DNA from: JANYJJ01 sp031386065
GTDB lineage: Bacteria > Pseudomonadota > Gammaproteobacteria > Burkholderiales > Burkholderiaceae_C
Assembly: GCA_031386065.1 (NCBI GenBank)
Contig: JANNBZ010000157.1
Location: 1-9,564, forward strand
DNA length: 9,564 bases
Direction of reading: 5' to 3'
The translations under genes and the position numbers were made by a program. Below the pieces are notes generated by a model. The model searched no databases, was not told where the DNA came from, and saw nothing but the letters and a program-made list of their open reading frames with translations. This document shows, one piece after another, positions 6,061 through 9,564 of this stretch; positions within the stretch are counted from its first letter, which is position 1, and each line of letters opens with the position of its first letter.

Positions 6061-6095
6061 CTGTTCGTGTCAAACCACATGACTCCCTCGAACAG
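6061..6095. repeat. Inverted repeat CTGTTCG / CGAACAG
   Basis: CTGTTCG (6061-6067) is exactly complementary to CGAACAG (6089-6095) with 21 bases between. It lies in the 200-base gap upstream of the outer-membrane protein gene and could be a two-half-site regulator target or an RNA hairpin. A single 7-bp match is weak evidence. Confidence 0.25.
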
Positions 6096-6120
6096 AGGTG
6101 CTGTCGCCGGTCAAATGTTC

Positions 6121-6149
6121 TGCACAAGCACGGGCCCCGGGCGTAGCAT
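6121..6149 (+). promoter_or_regulatory. Weak promoter candidate for the outer-membrane protein gene
   Basis: TGCACA (6121-6126) and TAGCAT (6144-6149) are 17 bases apart and each matches its consensus at four of six positions. A start near 6156 would give a leader of about 58 nt. It is proposed because the gene at 6214 begins 200 bases after prmC and has a strong independent ribosome site. Confidence 0.2.
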
Positions 6150-6213
6150 GAAAGCGAGGGTCGGTCACCCGCCGGCCCTTGCCCAGCCTTCCCGTCAGAT
6201 CTAGGAGCACACC

Positions 6214-6810
6214 ATGCGAACCGCCCTGTGGACAGCGATTGCGCTCATCACCAGCGCACCCGCCTGCTTTGCCGCCACCACCGGTGGCGACGGTCTGAGG
6301 CCGTGGCCGCAGTGGCAGGGGCGGCTCTCGCTCAGCACCTCGGGGCCGGCGCTGGGCAACAACGGCCTCGACCTGCGCAGTCTCAGCCTGATGGGCGACT
6401 ACTACTTCGTGGGTCCGGCGCTCGGCGGCCAGGCGGCAGGGGGCTTTCGCGCCACCAGCGGGCTGATCGTCGGCGCTCGCTCGTCGAGTGCCTTGGCGAG
6501 CAACACCAGCAGTCTTGCGGGTCGTGCCTTCAGCTTCGATCACCGCGCGGCGTGGGTCAGCCCGCTGGCCGCCGTCGACGCGCCTGCGGGGCCGGAACTT
6601 GCCACCCTGCCGTATGTCGGCGTCGGCTACACCGGCTTGTCGAACAAGGGGGGTTGGGGCTTCAGCGCCGATGTCGGGCTGGTCGCGCTGAGTCCGCGCT
6701 CTGCCGTCAAGCTGGGCCGCATGCTGGGCGGGGGCCAGAGCCTGGACGAGGTGTTGCGCGACATGCGGCTGTCGCCGCTGGTACAGCTCGGCGTCAGCTA
6801 TTCCTTCTGA
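6214..6810 (+). CDS. Predicted outer-membrane beta-barrel protein, unknown function
   Basis: 198 residues. A clear AGGAG (6203-6207) six bases before the ATG fixes the start. Residues 1-20 form a signal peptide (hydrophobic TALWTAIALITSAPACFA, cut before ATTGG). The mature part is rich in Gly, Ser, Leu and aromatic residues in alternating strands (GRLSLSTS, SLSLMGDYYFVG, GFRATSGLIVGA, LPYVGVGYTGL, WGFSADVGLVAL) and ends in LVQLGVSYSF, a terminal-phenylalanine beta-signal of the kind read by the Bam machinery. A small barrel of about eight strands is the natural reading. I recall similar uncharacterised proteins in Burkholderiales but no named function; a small porin-like or structural role is inference. 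It sits between prmC and grxD, which I expect to be neighbours in relatives, and seems to have its own promoter region. Confidence 0.85.
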   Translation: MRTALWTAIALITSAPACFAATTGGDGLRPWPQWQGRLSLSTSGPALGNNGLDLRSLSLMGDYYFVGPALGGQAAGGFRATSGLIVGARSSSALASNTSSLAGRAFSFDHRAAWVSPLAAVDAPAGPELATLPYVGVGYTGLSNKGGWGFSADVGLVALSPRSAVKLGRMLGGGQSLDEVLRDMRLSPLVQLGVSYSF

Positions 6811-6836
6811 GCGCCCCGGGGTTGGCCGCTGAAGTG

Positions 6837-6850
6837 GGCGCTGCAGCGCC
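6837..6850. promoter_or_regulatory. 14-bp perfect palindrome over the grxD -35 position
   Basis: GGCGCTGCAGCGCC is a perfect palindrome ending 9 bases before the TATAAC box of grxD, covering the spot where the -35 would be (6837-6842). It could be an operator for a dimeric regulator or a short hairpin after the gene ending at 6810. A 14-base palindrome is not rare in GC-rich DNA; the position is what makes it noteworthy. Confidence 0.3.
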
Positions 6851-6859
6851 GCGATGCCG

Positions 6860-6865
6860 TATAAC
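6860..6865 (+). promoter_or_regulatory. Likely -10 box (TATAAC) of grxD
   Basis: GCCGTATAACCG matches the -10 consensus at five of six positions, and CCGTATAA-type boxes are common before Burkholderiales genes. The start would be near 6872, giving a leader of about 30 nt that includes the GAGG at 6891-6894. No good -35 is visible; the site is occupied by the palindrome. Confidence 0.5.
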
Positions 6866-6901
6866 CGAGGGTGTTTCAATTTGTCCGCCCGAGGCCCGAC
6901 C

Positions 6902-7219
6902 ATGAGTGATGCTCAGCAACGAATCGACGAACTCGTCAAATCCAATCGCGTGGTGCTTTTCATGAAGGGCACCTCCCAGTTTCCGCAATGCGGCTTCTCG
7001 GGTCGCGCCATCCAGATTCTGAAGGCCTGCCAGGTGAGCGACCTGAGAACCTTCAACGTGCTGGAAGACGAAGGCGTTCGCCAGGGCATCAAGGACTACG
7101 CCAACTGGCCGACCATTCCGCAGCTGTATGTGAACGGTGAATTCGTTGGCGGCTCGGACATCATGACCGAGATGTACCAGGCCGGCGAACTGCAACAAGT
7201 GCTGGGAACACCCGCCTGA
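6902..7219 (+). CDS. grxD: GrxD, monothiol CGFS glutaredoxin
   Basis: 105 residues, the usual size of a single-domain monothiol glutaredoxin. It binds a 2Fe-2S cluster between two monomers with glutathione and passes clusters to target proteins in the cytoplasm. Visible: VVLFMKGTSQFPQCGFSGRA with active Cys30 in the CGFS motif, and the glutathione-binding segments WPTIPQLYVNGEFVGGSDI and MYQAGELQQVL. The ATG at 6902 is preferred over the open frame further upstream because GAGG (6891-6894) is seven bases before it and MSDAQQRIDELVKSN is the normal family start. It has a probable promoter at 6860 and is followed after 14 bases by ubiX, so the two are probably co-transcribed. Confidence 0.97.
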   Translation: MSDAQQRIDELVKSNRVVLFMKGTSQFPQCGFSGRAIQILKACQVSDLRTFNVLEDEGVRQGIKDYANWPTIPQLYVNGEFVGGSDIMTEMYQAGELQQVLGTPA

Positions 7220-7233
7220 ATTCCTTGAACCCG

Positions 7234-7809
7234 ATGCACACCGCCCGGCCCGTTCGCGTGGTGGTGGGTGTCACCGGCGCAACCGGCGCGGTGTACGCGG
7301 TTCGGTTGCTGCAACGCTTGAACGACTGCGGCTGCGAAACCCATCTGGTGGCCAGCCCGGCCGGCGTCCTGAACGTGCACCACGAGCTGGGGCTGGATCG
7401 CAAGGCGCTGGAGGCCCTGGCCACCCACGCCTACAGCCCGGCCGACGTTGGCGCAGCCATCGCCAGCGGCTCGTTCGCCACCTCGGCAATGGTGGTGGCG
7501 CCGTGCTCGATGAAGACGCTGGCCGCGGTGGCACACGGGCTGTCGGACAACCTGTTGACGCGCGCTGCCGATGTGACGCTAAAAGAACGGCGCCGGCTGA
7601 TCCTGATGGTGCGTGAGACGCCGTTCAACCTGGCGCACCTTCGCAACATGGTGGCCGTCGCCGAGATGGGCGGCGTGATCTTCCCGCCCTTGCCCGCCTT
7701 CTACCACCGGCCGCAGAGCATCGACGAGCTGGTCAACGACACCGTGGAACGCGTGATGTCGATGCTGGGGGTCGACGAAGCGCAACCCAAGTCCTGGGCG
7801 GGGTTGTGA
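7234..7809 (+). CDS. ubiX: UbiX, flavin prenyltransferase
   Basis: 191 residues (E. coli 189). It joins a dimethylallyl group to FMN, making the prenylated flavin that UbiD needs to decarboxylate the ubiquinone precursor; older records call it a decarboxylase. Visible: the flavoprotein start VVVGVTGATGAVYAVRLL (10-26), VVAPCSMKTLAAVAHGLSDNLLTRAADV (87-114), the LILMVRETPFNLAHLRNM motif (122-139), and GGVIFPPLPAFYHRPQSIDELVNDTVERV (146-173). Two starts fit: ATG 7234 or TTG 7225 in the same frame. ATG is chosen as the standard codon, but neither has a good Shine-Dalgarno, so initiation may depend on ribosomes ending grxD 14 bases upstream. The gene converges on the lytic transglycosylase gene with only 10 bases between stop codons. 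Confidence 0.97.
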   Translation: MHTARPVRVVVGVTGATGAVYAVRLLQRLNDCGCETHLVASPAGVLNVHHELGLDRKALEALATHAYSPADVGAAIASGSFATSAMVVAPCSMKTLAAVAHGLSDNLLTRAADVTLKERRRLILMVRETPFNLAHLRNMVAVAEMGGVIFPPLPAFYHRPQSIDELVNDTVERVMSMLGVDEAQPKSWAGL

Positions 7810-7822
7810 CGCGCGGGCGTCA
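7807..7822. terminator. Palindrome formed by two opposing stop codons
   Basis: TGACGC-GCGG-GCGTCA has a perfect 6-bp stem and four-base loop. Its left TGA is the ubiX stop and its right TCA is the stop of the minus-strand lytic transglycosylase gene. It fills the entire space between the convergent genes and is the only hairpin there. Neither strand has a following T-run, so if it ends transcription it does so weakly, in both directions. Confidence 0.35.
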
Positions 7823-8437
7823 AGCCACCGCTTTGTAGTCCCAGGCCCGGCGCGCCCCGAACACCAGCGTGGGGTACTCGGCGCGGCCGCGGCTGCCGTT
7901 GTAGCGACCGAGCGCCATGAACAGGTCGCCGCGTTCCAGGTCCAGGTAGTGACGCAGGATGACGCAGCCGAAGCGCAGGTTGGTCTGCATGTGGAACAGC
8001 CGGCTCGCGTCGCCGTCGCCGATCAGCCGGGCCCAGAACGGCATCACCTGCATGTAGCCGCGCGCCCCCGCCGAGCTGATGGCGTACTTGCGAAAGCCGC
8101 TTTCGACCTGGATCAAACCCAGCACCAGCGCCGGCTCCAGTCCCTTGCGCTTGCTCTCATACCAAACGGCTTCGAGAAATTCGACGCGGGTCAGGTGTTC
8201 GGTCTTGCGCTTCTTCAGCCGCTCGCTCACCGAGCCCAGCCAGCGCAAATACTTCAGTCGTTCGTCCATGCTGTCGAACGACGGCTTGGGTGGCGCGCCG
8301 TCGACCACGGCGGCATACAGCGCAGAGCGCACCGCGTTGGCCAGCGGCTCTTCCACCTGGGCGCCGGCCCGCGCTTCACGCGTCGGGGCGACGGCCGCCA
8401 GGCTCGCGATCAGCAGCGCGCGGCGGCGCAGGCTCAT
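7820..8437 (-). CDS. Secreted lytic transglycosylase, SLT family 1
   Basis: 205 residues. It should cleave peptidoglycan between MurNAc and GlcNAc, forming 1,6-anhydroMurNAc, in the periplasm. Residues 1-24 form a signal peptide; MSLRRRALLIASLAAV contains adjacent arginines before the hydrophobic core and could be a Tat signal. There is no lipobox, so it is not a lipoprotein of the MltC/EmtA kind. After a helical linker (about 30-95) the SLT domain shows ALVLGLIQVESGFRKYAISSAGARGYMQVMP, with catalytic Glu112 in the VES triplet and GYMQVM at 127-132, then ALGRYNGSRGRAEYP (175-189). The ATG at 8437 shares one base with the proS stop (TGATG), with purine-rich GAAGGGGAAG (8446-8455) upstream inside proS, so the two genes are one transcript. 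The frame is open far upstream, but that part lies antiparallel in phase to proS and is not protein-like. Confidence 0.93.
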   Translation of the reverse strand: MSLRRRALLIASLAAVAPTREARAGAQVEEPLANAVRSALYAAVVDGAPPKPSFDSMDERLKYLRWLGSVSERLKKRKTEHLTRVEFLEAVWYESKRKGLEPALVLGLIQVESGFRKYAISSAGARGYMQVMPFWARLIGDGDASRLFHMQTNLRFGCVILRHYLDLERGDLFMALGRYNGSRGRAEYPTLVFGARRAWDYKAVA

Positions 8438-9564
8438 CAGGCGAGCTTCCCCTTCAGCCACGCCACCACATCGACCACCGGCACCGGTGTCGGCTGCGCA
8501 TCGGTGCGGCCCTGGTATTCGAGCTGCCCCTCTTTCAAACCCCGGTCGGAGACGACCACGCGGTGCGGCACGCCCACCAGTTCCCAGTCGGCGAACATCG
8601 CGCCGGGTCGCTCGCCGCGGTCGTCGAGCATCACGTCGATGCCCACCGCTTGCAGTTCGTCGTGCAGGCGGTCGGCAGCCGCGCGCACATCGGCCGAGCG
8701 GTCGTAGCCGATCGGGCACAGCACCACCGCGAACGGCGCCAGCGAGGCCGGCCAGACGATGCCCCGGTCGTCGTGGTTCTGTTCGATGGCCGCGCCCATG
8801 ATGCGGGTGATGCCGATGCCGTAGCAGCCCATCTGCATCAGCTGCGGCTTGCCGGTCTCGTCGAGGTAGGTGGCCTTCATGTCCTCGCTGTAGCGCGTGC
8901 CGAGCAGGAACACATGGCCGACTTCGATGCCGCGTTGGATCGCCAGCGTGCCTTTGCCGTCGGGCGCGGGGTCGCCCTCGACCGCGTTGCGAATGTCGGC
9001 CACCAGATCGGGCTCGGGCACGTCGCGGCCCCAGTTGACACCGGTGAAGTGAGCGTCTTCCTGGTTCGCGCCGCAAATGAAGTCGGCCATGTTGGCAACG
9101 GTGCGGTCGGCCACCACCTTGACCGGCTGCTTCACGCCGATCGGACCCAGGTATCCCGGCTTGCAGCCGAAATGCGCCTCGATCTCGGCGGCGGTGGCGA
9201 AACGAAATCCGTTCTTCAGTCCCGGCAGCTTGCTCGCCTTGACTTCATTCAGCGAGTGGTCGCCGCGCACCAGCAACAGCCAGATCGTGGTTTGCGAGAT
9301 GTCGCCTGCATCGTTCTTTTCCTCGGTGGCCAGCACCAGCGACTTCACCGTGCTTTGCAACGGCACGGCCAGCAGCGCGGCAACGTCCTCGCAGGTGCTC
9401 TTGCCGGGGGTTGGCGTGTTCGTCAGCGGCTGCGTGGCCGCAGCGCGCGCGGCCAGCAGCGGCACCGCTTCGGCCAGTTCGATGTTGGCGGCGTAGTCGG
9501 AATCGGGGCAATAGACGATGGCGTCTTCACCGGTGTCGGCGATCACCTGGAACTCGTGCGAGCG
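8437..9564 (-). CDS. proS: ProS, prolyl-tRNA synthetase (5' end outside window)
   Basis: The 375 C-terminal residues of a class II synthetase that charges tRNA-Pro in the cytoplasm; about 200 N-terminal residues (motif 1 and most of motif 2) are beyond the right edge. The frame is open to the edge and begins SHEFQVIADTGEDAIVYC, typical of bacterial ProS, so the GTG at 9546 is not a start. Next is the INS editing domain that removes mischarged alanine (visible residues about 25-200), with STVKSLVLATE, WLLLVRGDHSLNEVK, GYLGPIGV and ICGANQEDAHFTGVNWGRD. The catalytic core resumes with AIQRGIEVGHVFLLGTRYS and motif 3 (GCYGIGITRIMGAAIEQNHD), then WPASLAPF and the anticodon-binding domain (VVLCPIGY through VAWLKGKLA). 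It is the long, INS-containing bacterial type. Its stop overlaps the lytic transglycosylase start by one base. Confidence 0.97.
   Translation of the reverse strand, partial: RSHEFQVIADTGEDAIVYCPDSDYAANIELAEAVPLLAARAAATQPLTNTPTPGKSTCEDVAALLAVPLQSTVKSLVLATEEKNDAGDISQTTIWLLLVRGDHSLNEVKASKLPGLKNGFRFATAAEIEAHFGCKPGYLGPIGVKQPVKVVADRTVANMADFICGANQEDAHFTGVNWGRDVPEPDLVADIRNAVEGDPAPDGKGTLAIQRGIEVGHVFLLGTRYSEDMKATYLDETGKPQLMQMGCYGIGITRIMGAAIEQNHDDRGIVWPASLAPFAVVLCPIGYDRSADVRAAADRLHDELQAVGIDVMLDDRGERPGAMFADWELVGVPHRVVVSDRGLKEGQLEYQGRTDAQPTPVPVVDVVAWLKGKLA

Noticed and set aside
7949..8801. Plus-strand open frames opposite the lytic transglycosylase and proS
   Set aside because: Antisense to clear genes, with no motif or ribosome site.
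8438..9076. Fusion of the lytic transglycosylase with an upstream extension
   Set aside because: The extension reads proS in the wrong frame and is Arg/Gly/Pro-rich; the signal peptide starts at 8437.
1..9564. CRISPR array, tRNA, rRNA, insertion sequence, att site or defence system
   Set aside because: No regularly spaced repeats, cloverleaf, terminal inverted repeats, transposase or integrase motifs were found on either strand.

Overview
The window is a GC-rich, densely packed stretch of chromosome. It carries housekeeping genes typical of a betaproteobacterium of the order Burkholderiales, probably near the Comamonadaceae / Rubrivivax-Leptothrix group. That placement is an inference from protein wording, gene order and strong G/C at third codon positions; no rRNA gene is present to confirm it. 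I see no insertion sequence, phage gene, tRNA, rRNA or CRISPR array.

Layout. The 5' part of a secreted DUF2380/DUF3280-like protein runs off the left edge on the minus strand (1-410). A 219-base divergent region (411-629) holds a TAAAAT box and two nested or adjacent hairpins, one with a perfect 9-bp stem. Then come a small exported protein of unknown function (630-1040) and miaB (1037-2428), joined by an ATGA overlap. A small three-helix membrane protein lies on the minus strand (2391-2669); its end overlaps the end of miaB, and it shares a tight AT-rich divergent promoter region with hemA. The hemA-prfA-prmC cluster follows (2717-6013): glutamyl-tRNA reductase, release factor 1, and the methyltransferase that modifies release factor 1. 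A predicted outer-membrane beta-barrel protein (6214-6810) sits between prmC and the grxD-ubiX pair (6902-7809), a monothiol glutaredoxin and a flavin prenyltransferase. On the minus strand at the right, proS (cut by the window edge, 8437-9564) is followed by a secreted lytic transglycosylase (7820-8437). That pair converges on ubiX, with a 16-base palindrome formed by the two stop codons.

How the genes fit together. Several act in translation and its links to cofactors. MiaB modifies A37 of tRNAs. HemA draws on glutamyl-tRNA for tetrapyrrole synthesis. PrfA ends translation at UAA/UAG and PrmC methylates its GGQ glutamine. ProS charges tRNA-Pro. GrxD (Fe-S carrier) and UbiX (prenyl-FMN for UbiD in ubiquinone synthesis) serve respiration, and MiaB is an Fe-S enzyme. 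The three exported or outer-membrane proteins and the lytic transglycosylase concern the envelope.

I found no convincing new multi-gene system. The least explained parts are the structured leader or possible small RNA at about 513-608, the apparently leaderless hemA start within a shared divergent promoter, the palindrome placed over the grxD -35 position, the outer-membrane gene inserted between prmC and grxD, and the unnamed small envelope genes.
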